Part shown: positions 31,916-42,571 of the stretch, one piece after another | Layout: each line of letters begins with the position of its first letter | Numbering within the stretch: position 1 is the first letter of the stretch | Origin: Pilasporangium apinafurcum | Taxonomy: Eukaryota; Oomycota; Peronosporomycetes; Pythiales; Pythiaceae | Assembly (NCBI GenBank): GCA_001600495.1 | Contig: BCKE01000049.1 | Span: 214,691-278,690 of the forward strand | Length of the DNA: 64,000 nt | Direction of reading: 5' to 3' | Position numbers and translations under genes: made by a program | Notes under the pieces: model-generated | Databases searched by the model: none | What the model saw: only the letters and a program-made list of their open reading frames with translations | What the model was told of the DNA's origin: nothing

Positions 31916-31929
31916 TTTTCGTATGAGTA

Positions 31930-32185
31930 GGATACGCTTTGATATGTTTTTTGAAGCGAAGCAATCCCTATCGATAGAACCAGAAACTTATTTCCGATTA
32001 TCCGCAATGAGCTCTTTTCAACGCCATTCTTTTTTTCAAGAACGGATGCGAAGCGATGACAGTGCATGTTCGAGGAGATTGAATGTGTCCTCACTGCAAG
32101 CTTGTTCTTGATAGAGATATCAATGCTGCTAGAAACATCTTTCTCAAGAATGAGCACTCATTCATCGAGTTCAGGTATCGGAGAT
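31930..32185 (+). mobile_element. IS607-like element relic B
   Basis: The first 150 bases align with the 5' part of relic A (complement of about 25610-25720): shared blocks CCCTATCGATAGAA, TCTTTTC, GATGACAG-GCATG and CGAGGAGAT. The copy then jumps to a TnpB C-terminus: CPHCKLVLDRDINAARNIFL with a CxxC of the zinc finger and the RuvC-III RD. The recombinase core and most of TnpB are missing, so it is a deletion derivative, different from that of relic A. It lies directly upstream of the phosphatase start on the opposite strand and may include its promoter. Confidence 0.65.
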
Positions 32186-32555
32186 GACTAATCCGCGATC
32201 GTCTAGCCTTAACTAGTTTCTGCTGGTCGAGTCGTATCCAAATAAAAAGTAGGAGCTCCGCCTTGAGGTGCTTTGGTGTCTCATATGATCTCTTGGGGCT
32301 AAAACCACCATGCTAGGCGCACATCGCTCATCCAGTTGATGTGGTGCGCACATATGTATATTATGTTGTGGATGGCATGTCTCGACGATGATAGCCATGT
32401 GATGGCATACCTGATATTGCATGTGTGCTTGGTTGTTGTCGCCATGAACTCAATTTGGTGAAACATACTGCCGTATCAAGAAGAGGCGCGTCCTTTCAGG
32501 ATGTTTGCTTGTTTTGTAATGTGCCATATTATATGAATGCAAGGAGCATTTAAGG
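32186..32555. other. Intergenic, no gene seen
   Basis: About 370 bases without a credible coding frame. It precedes the RCC1-repeat gene and probably holds its promoter. Confidence 0.4.
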
Positions 32556-35500
32556 ATGGGTGGCCGTTTTTCACATGTACACTACCGCGAACAGGACGCA
32601 GCGGTACTACCGCACTTCCTTATTCTCACGCAAGTCTGGTCCGTTGCAGCTTGAATCGTTGCATCGTCGGCTTATTGTCAAGCTAGCATGGACGCTCGAT
32701 TGCGTCAAGGCACTCATGCTGTGCGTGTATGTGCACTTATCATAGGGGACTGGAGGAAGTCGCGGTGCTATCAACTAGACTACGCAAATTGTCGTTCAAT
32801 TTTTGTCTAACCATAGACCAATTTACAGACCTGCTGGCATTACGGCAAAACCCACTCTTTCGCAAATTGGTACGAAATTGGTTCGTCTCATTCCTGAATA
32901 CGAAGACCAGTACTGTGGTGAATGGGTTGGAGATTTTGACTGCACTCGCGATTGCCTCGGTAGATGGAAACTTGCCGGACAAAGTGGGTACAGTGTTTGA
33001 CACCTTCGACTTTGACGGATCTGGTGCCATTACCCTGGATGAGCTTTGCATTTTGTTGAAATCTGTCATTCGCGGACTATCAAAACTCACAAAAGGATTG
33101 GGGAAGCGACTGGTGGCTTTGTGTCCTATGCAGGAAGTGGAGGAACTGGCCCGTCAGTGCTACCGACATTGTGATCTGGAAGAAGAGCAGGACTTGCCGC
33201 GAGAACTGTTTATACAGTGGGTCAAGCAAACGCCAAAGATTGTTAATTTAATGCGCTGTTTCGTACAGAGAGAGTTCATGACCAAGAAAGACGCAGTGAT
33301 AGTCATCCAACGGTGTACGAGAGGTATGATTGGACGTCGAATTGCAGCAGAAAAGCGTCTGGAGCAACAATTTCAATTAGAACAAGAGATTACCCAAGCA
33401 GTACGTCCATTTATGCATTGCGTGATGCTTCTCGTAGAGATGACAATGATGTTTATTCTTTCTTTATTCTCTTGTTGTTATGTCAAGGCTCAGAAAATAC
33501 AGGATGCTATCGTAACACGGAAGAAGAAACGAGACTCGATGCAGCAAATGAAAATCGAGAAGTTCTCGCATCATGGTGCATTGTACACGTTCGGCTCAAA
33601 TTCACGTGGTCAGTTGGGCCACCCACTCCTAGATCTTTCGAGACAGTTGACAGCACCGCTGCTTTCGACGTTTTTCAAGAACAACGAGCTTCGTGTTGTT
33701 GATGTGGCGTTGAGTTCAGTTCATGCTTCCGCAGTCACCTCAAATGGTCATATCTACACTTGGGGATCAGGCGTGCCCGGCTCGTTCGGATTTATATGGA
33801 AGAATACTTCGCAAGGCAGCCCCAACGAGGATGAAGGTCATATTCATCGTAGTGGAGGTTCTTCTGCAACAATGAACCATATTCGTAAAATACCTACACG
33901 TGTGGAGGATCTAGAGGATGTCAATATCGTTGCTTGTGCACTTGGAAATCATCACTCCGTTGCTCTGAGTGAAAGTGGTATCGTATATACATGGGGGTCT
34001 GGCGGGTACGGACAACTCGGCCATGGGGATTTCACAGCAGATGTGAGCGATATATTCAAGAAACAGTTCGATCAACATACTGGTCGGGACTATCCGTACG
34101 TGGATCTTCCCCTCCAACTTGACAATAGTTATTTCGAAGAAATGCGTGTCTTTCAAGTGACATGTGGTTATTATTTCACGCTAGCACTATGTGAAGATGG
34201 TAGTGTGTTTTCCTGGGGAGAAGGATCCGATGGGCAGCTCGGTTTAGGATACACCGACCGTTTTGAAGTTGGCTACTTGGACGAGCATATTCACGGCAGC
34301 AGTTTCGTTTATATGCACACTCCTACTCGTATTGACGAAATAAAGGAGCCTATTGGAAGTATCGCTGTAGGCGGTAACCACGTCTTCGCCGTTGCTAAAG
34401 ATCATAAAAATGTATACGAATGGGGAGCATGGAATCGACGAGGAGGAGATGCACAAGATAACGCCTTCAGTCCGCAGCTAAATCAAGAACTTGGATTATT
34501 ATACGTGGATCAGATTGCAGTGGGCAAAGAGCACGCTCTAGCGATTACAGCGCAGGTTGAATTTTCTCTTATCATTAAAAAGCAAACTGAGGAAGAGGAT
34601 CAGACGATCCAAGTGTTTGGACTTTGTGCTCGGTTCGGTGTACAGCCTGCAAATCTATCTCGCACTGTGACTGGTGGCGTCTATTCCGTTCCGTCAATGT
34701 CGGCAATATCAGCTTCATCAAGTGCTCAAGGGGATCGAGGCATCTCTGTGGCATTAACTTCTACGATACATGATCGCTCCGACGCACAAATTCGCTCCTG
34801 TCTCACGCGATGTATTGGACAAATTGTTTATGTTGATCGTGGAAGTCCAACTGGCCATTATATCTCGCTACTCAGTTACTCATCTATCCGCAAACAAAGT
34901 CTCCAGTCTCTTTTGGAGATTCCATGTGTTCCGGCAGCATTTGGTCCAGAGTTGAACGAGATGGGGATATGCTCGAAGCTATTCTTTTCACCTGAAAAAC
35001 TGAAAAGTTTGCAGTTGTTTGTACGCCCCGACGAAATTGTCGGCAGGATCGTAATACTTGAGTTTGATCAAGACGATATTACTTTCGATTCCGAGGACTT
35101 GGAATTGGCGGAAATGATCAACATGATCATGATATCACTTGTTGATAAGGTCAAGGACGCGCAAGAAACTGGCGCTGCTGCTGTTGTTATTGTGTTTGAC
35201 TTTCTCGAAGCAGACCCTTTCCCATTAGAAGCTTCCGAAGATGACACATATGAATTCACAATTCCAGTGGTTATGGTCCGGAAGAGTCACCACGGTGATT
35301 TACTGTTCGAATATATCGCAGAGACCAGTAAGCCGTGGGGTTTACTTTCCTACAAAGAAGACATTCTTGGAAAACAGGTAGGATTACGTACGGCTTCACG
35401 ATTCACTTAAAGTAGTTGGAGCGTGATGAACACAGCGATGTTGGGTTCGTATTTGGCAGATCCTTGCGGCACAGAAATTTGGAGCCAAAGCAGTCGTCGT

Positions 35501-36472
35501 CGGACAAAACAGAGTTGATCTCAACCCCTACAGGGTATGGCAAAGCTTTCTCAGTCTCCATAGAGTGCGTGATTTTGATTTGAATGAGTTTGAGCACTAT
35601 ATGTGTAGCTGAAGGCAAGCATTTTCTCGGAAAGACAAGACAATGCAGCAGATTATTCTGGAGTGAAAATTCCAGTCCTGATAATCCCATATGAGGTAAG
35701 CAAGCTACTGCTTCAAAACGGTGTGTGTTGATCCACTGCGAAGAAAATGTTTGTCTTGTATATGAACGTTGGGTGTTTAGACTGGAAATGAGATTAGAGA
35801 ATCTTTGGTCGATGTGGACAGTGAAGATACAGTTGGTCAGATCGCTTTAGCAGGTTTCGGGAATCTTTACGCGTGGGGTTTTGCTCAGAACGGCCGCTTG
35901 GGACTGGTAACGCGCTTGTCTTATGCGTTCAACTGTTATCATTGTACACATGATAGTTCTTTTGTCATTCGTGTTTGTGTAACGTTAGGGAGATATTGAA
36001 AACGATACCATCTTCCAGACGGGCTTTGACGGTGCACGACATATAGGTTATCAATATGTCGCCAATCCAGAGATCATGCCATCACTCTTTGACAAGCAGA
36101 TCATCCAGATTTCCTGCGGAGAGGAGCATTCAGCAGCAGTAACAAGTACGTTTACCAGTCGAACATTAATATCATGTTGAAGATGGCTTCTGAATGAACA
36201 TAATATTTCTATCAGATGACGGAAGATTGTATTGTTGGGGAAGTGGTCGTAATGGTAAACTCGGTAATGGCTCGGAAGAAGATGAGTACACTCCATTCTT
36301 AGTGGATTCACTTTCATCTGTGCGGGTCGCGAAAGTCGCATGTGGCGTCCATCAAACAGTACGTTAAGTGTTCATGGGATCTTCTTCATACACCATAGGG
36401 TTTTGTCTCATGTACACTGATATTGTATAGTTCGCAGCTACGTATAATCCCTCATTGGCACAGCCGCGTTAG
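32556..36472 (+). CDS. EF-hand / IQ / RCC1-repeat protein with PA domains
   Basis: Proposed exons: 32556-32638, 32746-33400, 33488-35377, 35460-35534, 35609-35695, 35781-35906, 35989-36145, 36216-36358, 36431-36472, about 1085 aa. The start MGGRFSHVHYRE suits N-myristoylation (Gly2); its donor (GTCCGT) is weak, so exon 1 is the least sure. The intron 33401-33487 is a multiple of three and stays open. An EF-hand (DFDGSGAITLDE) is near residue 115, an IQ motif (AVIVIQRCTRGMIGRR) near 210, then RCC1 repeats (LYTFGSNSRGQLGH, IYTWGSG, VYTWGSGGYGQLGHGD, VFSWGEGSDGQLGLG). PA-type segments (ETGAAAVVIVFDF; AQKFGAKAVVVGQN) interrupt the propeller before further blades (LYAWGFAQNGRLGL, WGSGRNGKLGNG). 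Likely a calcium-responsive scaffold; enzymatic role not evident. Confidence 0.8.
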
Positions 36473-36686
36473 GGATTTTAATTCCTATTTTAAAGTCAAA
36501 CATACTAAAACTCTAAACAGCAATATAAGGATCAATCCCTCATTTAAAAATAAAGTCAAATTTCCTGTTATAGTTATAAAAAGGGACATTCGGAACGATC
36601 GCTTCAATCCATCAGTTCAACCATCAATTTTCCCTATTGCGTTGGGTTGAGGAAGCTCACAACCGAAGGAAGAAGAACTCGATAAA

Positions 36687-39317
36687 ATGGCGCGAGGTGG
36701 TGGCAAGAAGAAAGGCCGACGCGGCGACGATTCCTCCGATGAGGATAATGTAAAGGCAGTGCCTGTGGCTGCCGCCGCAGAGGATAACAAAAAAGAAAAG
36801 CGCAAGGAGAAGATGAAGGCGAAAAAGGCTCAGAAGGCGGCACAACACGAGGCAGAAGAAACCGCCAGCAAACAAGATGATCATCACATTGATAAAGGAA
36901 AAGCAGAGGAAGAAGAGGAATTAGATCCATATGCACAGGCTGCGGCATCGATTAGCAAAAAGAAGAATAAGAAGAAGGACAAGAAGAAGGTCGCGTTTGT
37001 CGAGGACGTAGAGAATGATGAGGAAGCAGTTGAAGAAGAAGAAGAAGAGGTCGATCCATATGCACAGGTGGCCGCATCGATGAGCAAGAAGAAGAACAAA
37101 AAAGACAAAAAGAAGAAGCAGGCGTTTGTACCTTCCGAAGACGAAGAAGAAGAAGAAGAAGAGGAGGAGGATCGTGTTGAGGAGGAGGAAGAGGCGATCC
37201 CGGAACCAGTCGTCGTGGAAGAGAAGACGAAGGACAAGAAGAAGAGCAAAAAGAAGATGATTTCATCAGATTTGTTCTTTGATTCGGTGGACCAATCTGT
37301 CGGAGAAGAGGACGTGTCTGCCAAGAAAAGCAAGAAGAAGAAGAAGAAATTGCCATTTGAGGTCGATGACCATGACGGCGAAGATAACGAAGATGGCGAT
37401 GAAGAAACCAGCGGGAAGAAGAAAAAAGAGAAGAAGGAGAAGAAGGAAGGCAAGCGACTGAGTAACAAGGAACGCAAGAAGCTGAAGGAAGAGCAGGAAC
37501 GACAGGAGCGTGAGGACGAATACCATCGCGCTGCGAATCCGCTAGATGGTTCGCAGTTCTCAGTCTCACAACAAGCATTCTCCGAAGATGCTAACTGGGA
37601 AAACGCTACCGATATCCACATCGAAAACTTTTCCATCAATGCCCACAACAAGTTGCTTTATGACAATGCGTCATTGCACATCAATGCTGGCGGTAAATAC
37701 GGTCTGGTTGGTCCTAACGGACAAGGGAAAACGACAATCTTGAAGATGATTGCACTTGGTGAACTGAAGATTCCTCCAAAGATCGACTGCTTGTATGTTG
37801 AACAGGAAGTTGTTGCAGATGATACCCGCGCGGTGGATGCCGTACTGAAGGCTGATGCTGAACGGTGGGCTCTGCTGGAAGAGGAAAAAAAGTTGCTTGC
37901 AGAACTTGAAACCAACCAAGATCCAACGTTGGACGACCGATTGAACGAAGTATATGAACAACTGTCAACAATGAATGCTTCTGCGGCTGAAGCGCGTGCA
38001 CGACGCATCTTATTTGGTTTGGGTTTTGATTCGCAAATGCAGGAAAAAGCAACGAAGGAATTTTCTGGTGGTTGGCGTATGCGTATCTCTCTTGCCAAGG
38101 CGTTGTACGTAGAACCCACATTGCTCATGCTTGATGAGCCGACGAATCACTTGGATTTGAATGCTGTCATTTGGCTTGATGATTACCTGCAAAAATGGAA
38201 AAAAACGCTCTTGGTTGTATCGCACGATGCTGATTTCTTGAACAGCGTGTGTACAGAAGTGCTGCACTTGGAAAACAAGAAAATTGTTCATTACAAAGGT
38301 AATTACGATCAGTTCCGCGAAATGGAGAAACAGATGCGCAAACAGGCTGAAAAGGCGTGGGAAAAGCAGCAAAAGCAATTGCGAAACCTTAAAGCATCCG
38401 GCAAATCGTCTAAAAAAGCGACGGAGATCGTGAAGAAGAAGCGCGAACCTGGTGCACGTTCGCAGAAGAATAAGGGTATCACCTCGGAGGCAAATGCGGA
38501 TGCGACTGAGCCAGTCCAATTGTTGGAGCGTCCTAAAGAGTACATTGTCAAGTTTAGCTTCCCTGAGACAACGCAAGTGTCTCCGCCTATCTTGGAAGTG
38601 CGCGAAGCTAGCTTCCGCTACGGTGATGGTCCATACTTGTTCAAGGGTTCGGATTTTGGTATTGATATGTCTTCTCGTGTCTGTATCGTCGGCCCCAATG
38701 GTGTTGGTAAGAGTACATTGCTGAAGATGATTACGGGTGAAGTACGAGTGACAGAGGGTGAGGTGCGACGAAACCCACGTGTGCGTCTTGGTGTGTACAA
38801 CCAACACTTTGTTGATAAACTTCCGATGGGTGAATCGCCTGTCGAGTACCTTCGTCGTCTTTTCCAAGACCAAACCTACCAGGAGGTTCGTAATCTGTTG
38901 GGTAAGGTTGGCTTAGAAGGTCATGCCCATGAAATTAAAAATCGTCTGCTCTCGGGCGGTCAGAAGGCTCGTGTTGTCATCGCTGAACTGGTGTTGATGC
39001 GTCCTCATATTCTTATTTTGGATGAACCGACGAATAACTTGGATATTGAATCCATTGATGCGTTGTGTGACGCCATTCGCGAATTTGACGGCGGTGTCGT
39101 CATTGTTACTCACGACGCTCGCTTGATCGAGTCCACTGAGTGTGTGTTGTGGGTCGTAGGTGATCAAGATGTTGTGGTATTTGATGGTTCTTTCGTTGAT
39201 TACCGACAGTCGATATTGGATGATCTGGCAAAGCAGTCATTGGCAGAAGAAGAGCGCTTAAAAGAAAATGCTGCGAAAAAAGCTGAGGCTCGATCTGCAA
39301 AGCTGGCCAAGAAGTAG
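36687..39317 (+). CDS. ABCF-family ATPase (ABCF1/GCN20-like)
   Basis: Soluble twin-ATPase of the ABCF family, which acts on ribosomes in translation control. 876 aa, one exon. The first 270 residues are Lys/Glu-rich, like animal ABCF1, and contain two copies of a DPYAQ-ASxSKKKNKK unit and a long Glu run coded by GAA/GAG triplets. ABC 1: Walker A GPNGQGKTT, signature FSGGWRMR, Walker B LLMLDEPTNHLD. The linker between the two domains has the LVVSHDADFLN switch and the charged ABCF arm. ABC 2: Walker A GPNGVGKST, signature LSGGQKARV, Walker B ILILDEPTNNLD. No membrane segments. Codon use is highly biased to abundant codons late in the gene, as expected for high expression. Confidence 0.95.
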   Translation: MARGGGKKKGRRGDDSSDEDNVKAVPVAAAAEDNKKEKRKEKMKAKKAQKAAQHEAEETASKQDDHHIDKGKAEEEEELDPYAQAAASISKKKNKKKDKKKVAFVEDVENDEEAVEEEEEEVDPYAQVAASMSKKKNKKDKKKKQAFVPSEDEEEEEEEEEDRVEEEEEAIPEPVVVEEKTKDKKKSKKKMISSDLFFDSVDQSVGEEDVSAKKSKKKKKKLPFEVDDHDGEDNEDGDEETSGKKKKEKKEKKEGKRLSNKERKKLKEEQERQEREDEYHRAANPLDGSQFSVSQQAFSEDANWENATDIHIENFSINAHNKLLYDNASLHINAGGKYGLVGPNGQGKTTILKMIALGELKIPPKIDCLYVEQEVVADDTRAVDAVLKADAERWALLEEEKKLLAELETNQDPTLDDRLNEVYEQLSTMNASAAEARARRILFGLGFDSQMQEKATKEFSGGWRMRISLAKALYVEPTLLMLDEPTNHLDLNAVIWLDDYLQKWKKTLLVVSHDADFLNSVCTEVLHLENKKIVHYKGNYDQFREMEKQMRKQAEKAWEKQQKQLRNLKASGKSSKKATEIVKKKREPGARSQKNKGITSEANADATEPVQLLERPKEYIVKFSFPETTQVSPPILEVREASFRYGDGPYLFKGSDFGIDMSSRVCIVGPNGVGKSTLLKMITGEVRVTEGEVRRNPRVRLGVYNQHFVDKLPMGESPVEYLRRLFQDQTYQEVRNLLGKVGLEGHAHEIKNRLLSGGQKARVVIAELVLMRPHILILDEPTNNLDIESIDALCDAIREFDGGVVIVTHDARLIESTECVLWVVGDQDVVVFDGSFVDYRQSILDDLAKQSLAEEERLKENAAKKAEARSAKLAKK

Positions 39318-39838
39318 AGCTTTTAACAGACTTTGTAATCGAAAAAGTGTTATGCAGAACAAAACGTGAGATAGATTGGTGTGGACAAGAAGTACATTGG
39401 TCCACTTCTATATGTGTTATTGCTTGGGGTGCCATCTACTTCCAAATAACTTCTAAAAGCTCGCTCAATTTAGAGGCAATGAAAATGGTGTGTAGGAATT
39501 ATACATGTCACTCTTTTGAGCTCTACTTTTTGTCTAATTTGTAGTGGTCATATTTGCCTATTGTCACAAAACCCAACTGTTATAACAATACTGTATATTT
39601 TAATATCCTTTTTATAATGAATTAGTAAAATGCACTAAGGCTTGATAAATCCTGTAATAAATAGTAACCTCTGATACACAATTAAAGTGGTGTGGCTGCT
39701 GTGTGTGCTTGTTCTGATTGGCTGGCGGGGAGCTCCTGCCTTATTGGCAAATTGGTTGGTTCTGCTGGTGCTTCCTTCGAGGGTCTTCATTTGGTTCTCC
39801 ATTTCATTCCAGCAGCTCCCGCTTTCATTCATTCCACG
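39318..39838. other. Intergenic: ABCF 3' flank and eS24 promoter
   Basis: No gene. The first part is AT-rich 3' flank of the ABCF gene; the last 150 bases are the promoter and 5' leader of the ribosomal protein gene. Confidence 0.5.
39784..39811 (+). promoter_or_regulatory. Oomycete-type initiator/flanking promoter element candidate
   Basis: The sequence TTCATTTGG followed by CTCCATTT and TCATTCC, 30-55 bases before the eS24 start codon, resembles the oomycete core promoter (a pyrimidine-rich TCATT initiator followed by a CA(A/T)TTT flanking element). Match judged by eye. Confidence 0.4.
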
Positions 39839-40802
39839 ATGGCTGATAAGGTTCCAGTTACGGTGCGCACCCGCAAGTTCTTGCGCAACACTCTCTTGGC
39901 TCGCCGCCAAATGGTAAATGACGTGAAACGCTTTGTTGTGAGTGCTACCAGCCACCAGGTGTTGACGTTGCGTTTCGTCCATGTTTATAGTTGGTGGAAG
40001 TGATCCACCCTGGCCGTCCTAATGTCCCAAAGGCTGAACTCCAGGAAAAGATCGCCAAGGTATGAGCAACTGATGCTATTTTTTATGGAAAAGCATGCAA
40101 GTGGGTGATGCGTAGGTATGAGCGAGTGAGTGAGTGAATGCGAATTGCAGTGCTGAAGTAGCAGATACAATTGAGTTAAAAGACGACAGCTTTTTTGTTC
40201 TTGGAACACGGTTAGCAACAATCGTGCTACATTAGATGTCGGCAGCGCAGTTCAAATTCCGATATTTGCTTTTGGTGATTTGATGACGGCGGTATATAGG
40301 TGGACTATCAACAACTGCTGACATCTAAAATGGCCGTCGATCACTGCAGATGACCAGTAATGACAGCAAATGCAGAGCAGAGTCATCTCGAGTTGTAGAA
40401 TAAAGCCGTCTACACACTCGCTTTCACACTCACTCGCTCACCTTCGTAACATTTCCGGCTCTAGCACAGCGCTCCATTATTGTGTATGTGCAGTTCTTTA
40501 ATGATTTGGTTTTTTTTGCTTTTACATTTTAGATGTACAAGGTGAAGGATCCTAACACGGTCTTCCTGTACGGTTTCCGCACGCAATTCGGTGGTGGCAA
40601 GAGCTCTGGTTTTGGCCTTGTGTACGACACCATCAACGATGCTAAGCGCTTCGAACCCAAGTACCGCCTCATCCGCCAGGGCCTCGCCGAAAAGGTGGAG
40701 AAGTCCCGCAAGCAGATCAAGGAAGCCAAGAACAGAGCGAAGAAGATCCGTGGTGTCGGTCGTCGTATTGCTCGTCACAAGGCTGCCAAGGCCAACAAGT
40801 AG
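39839..40802 (+). CDS. RPS24: Ribosomal protein eS24 (RPS24)
   Basis: Small-subunit ribosomal protein. Three exons (39839-39913, 39991-40059, 40533-40802) encode 137 aa: [45 protein letters not shown], then [20 protein letters not shown] and a Lys/Arg-rich tail. This matches the family throughout (animal: [53 protein letters not shown]). The second intron (40060-40532, 473 nt) is five times longer than typical here and contains a MITE-like insert and a strong hairpin. Exons use a strongly biased codon set, as expected for a ribosomal gene. Confidence 0.96.
40115..40444. mobile_element. MITE-like inverted-repeat insert in eS24 intron 2
   Basis: The left end GGTATGAGCGAGTGAGTGAG (40115 onward) is the inverse of the right end CTCACTCGCTCACCTT (to 40444); about 25-30 bases pair with two small gaps. 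The element is bounded by CGTA on both sides (40111-40114 and 40445-40448), as a 4-bp target duplication would be. No coding capacity. The arms could instead simply be a structural hairpin of the intron. Confidence 0.5.
40232..40328 (+). other. 97-nt hairpin in eS24 intron 2, possible small RNA
   Basis: TTAGATGTCGGCAG (40232-40245) pairs with CTGCTGACATCTAA (40315-40328): 14 pairs with one G-U. The loop contains TGATGA (C-box-like, about 40280) and the 3' arm holds CTGA (D-box-like), so a snoRNA-like intronic RNA is conceivable, but box spacing is not canonical. It sits inside the MITE-like insert. Confidence 0.35.
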
Positions 40803-41150
40803 TTATGACCCGTGATTGGATAACATCAACAAATATGGGGGGAAGAATGACAATGCTGTGAGTAAATAATCAAGAAACACGATGTTTACTTGAGCCAACG
40901 TCGCCTTGTTCTCTCTCTATCTTCGATTATTTCCTGTTGTCCAACATGTGCGTTTCGTTATCTAGACAAACAACATTTCGTTGCAGAGCACACATGCAAG
41001 GTATGTAAGAATGTATATTTGGTGCTTTGGGGTACTTGAGGAGCTGCGTGTGCGCCTGTGCTTGAGTGTGGAAAGTTCATAAAATAGGAATACTAACTTC
41101 TAGAGTGTGGCAAAATTGGCGGTTCTAACGCGAGAGATGAGGTAGCTTGA

Positions 41151-41705
41151 TCAGCTGATGACGCAACAACCTCGTGATTGGTCTCCTAAGGCTCCCGGGC
41201 CAATGTGCTTGCTGTAATGTGTTCTGTTGGAATAATTCACCTCTGTTAGCGCACCGCCTATTTCGTCTGCAAACGTGAGCCGTCGAGCCGATTTCGGTGC
41301 GGAATTATTGGAGTTCTGATTGCTTCCATTCTGCGTCGCTGTGTAGCTCTCATAACCATTGCCAGCCATGGTCTCTGTCTCACCATTACCGTCCATGCTC
41401 GTGACGTTTGCGTAGCCTATGTCTTGTCCTTTTGCACCAACAACTAATGACGATATCGGGCTGTTTTTTTCATCCACGTCACTCCTCCAAGGGCCCTGTT
41501 GTTGCATAGACGAAAATCCTCTGTTACCAAATTGTGGCAATACATTTCTATGACTGTCATGCATCACCTCCGACGACGAGTTAGCTACTTCTTGCGAATT
41601 ATCTTCGTCTTCTTCTTCTTGATAGTCCAATGTTTCGAGGCTGTGCTCCTTCGTGGAGGTTGTTTCCATGGGGTGAACAGACTGACGCGACAATCCTTTG
41701 GCCAT
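41151..41705 (-). CDS. Hypothetical protein with C-terminal CaaX box
   Basis: 184 aa from ATG 41705 (MAKGLSRQSVHPMETT). The body is Ser/Asn/Glu-rich and disordered. Near the C-terminus is a compact element, RRLTFADEIGGALTEVNY followed by RTHYS, which looks like a short conserved docking motif (FADE.G..L.EV). The last residues are GCCVIS: CVIS is a classical CaaX box (farnesylation by its terminal Ser), with an adjacent Cys that could be palmitoylated. So a membrane-tethered signalling or scaffold protein is likely. A second open frame lies upstream on the same strand (42006-41599, no ATG) and might be a 5' exon joined through an intron ending near 41697; I cannot decide. Not a recognised family. 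Confidence 0.6.
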   Translation of the reverse strand: MAKGLSRQSVHPMETTSTKEHSLETLDYQEEEDEDNSQEVANSSSEVMHDSHRNVLPQFGNRGFSSMQQQGPWRSDVDEKNSPISSLVVGAKGQDIGYANVTSMDGNGETETMAGNGYESYTATQNGSNQNSNNSAPKSARRLTFADEIGGALTEVNYSNRTHYSKHIGPGALGDQSRGCCVIS

Positions 41706-42571
41706 CAAGCAGCGTCTTATTCACGGAGGCTCCGCCAACGTCACACAAGAAAGATGAGGGGGAAGAATGACCGGTACTTGCAAATACAACTTGTAAAATT
41801 GCTTCACTTGAAGTATGCAGAGGTGACTGCTGATGTAATTGTTGGCTTCTTCGACTGTGTTTCGCGCTCGAATTAGTCTTTTCACACGTTAAAGCACGAA
41901 TCTCATTGAGCAAAATCCACAATACCGAGATTTTCTGTGTTCCACGACGCAATCGAGGACCACCCGCTTTTTGAGAGCTCGTCAAATTTGGTCGCTTCGA
42001 TTTCAAGAACGCTGACTAGTTAATTTGGTCGACCAAACTGTTTCAAGTGGTTTCCCAGGCCCCGCTCCAGTCTTCCTTCCTCCCAATGATGTATTCCCAC
42101 TCTTCAAATACCTCGTTTAACAGCACCAAGATGAGTCTTTCTCGCGGTGGCCCTGTGTCTACTTGCCAACAGCTACACCAGTGGATGCTTTCCGTTGCGA
42201 ATGTTACCCTTGGCTTTATGACGGTAATCCGTTCCTAGGAGCTGTTTTTAGCTTTGCGTTAAATTCTTGCGTCAACTGTCAGTCTTTCTGATGTCCAGCA
42301 CGTTATTTCCAGCTCATCAATGTGTCTTAGCAGTAGTACCACCGACCTCCAAAATATCAACTGCAACACCTATAATTGTGATAGAACCAGGAGGCAAATA
42401 TCATTCAACCGTGATACAGTGCTGTGCTAGGCTAAAAACAATAAATACAAAAAAAGCTACTGGCTACATACCGCTCATCTCAATCCATCAAAACATCACA
42501 CATAATAGGCTCAGGTACAAGCGGTACTCCCACGCATTACATCCAGCCAACAGTTTCGGTGTACTTTCCAC
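41706..42571. other. Intergenic with short open frames, no gene assigned
   Basis: Besides the open minus-strand frame noted for the CaaX gene (to 42006), a plus-strand stretch at 42040-42240 is coding-like in two frames (one reads FRCECYPWLYDGNPFLGAV) but has no start and stops shortly after. It may be a relic. The rest to the GOST gene is AT-rich. Confidence 0.35.

Noticed and set aside
36952-37651. Long minus-strand frames (up to 255 aa) over the ABCF gene
   Set aside because: They are mirror images of the Lys/Glu triplet runs (giving Phe/Ser) and have no homologous motif.
38010-38873. 287-aa minus-strand frame inside the ABCF gene
   Set aside because: Antisense shadow of a highly codon-biased gene; no start context or family motif.
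40240-40262. tRNA-like B box (GTTCAAATTCC) in eS24 intron
   Set aside because: No A box at the right distance and no acceptor stem; a tRNA or SINE could not be supported.
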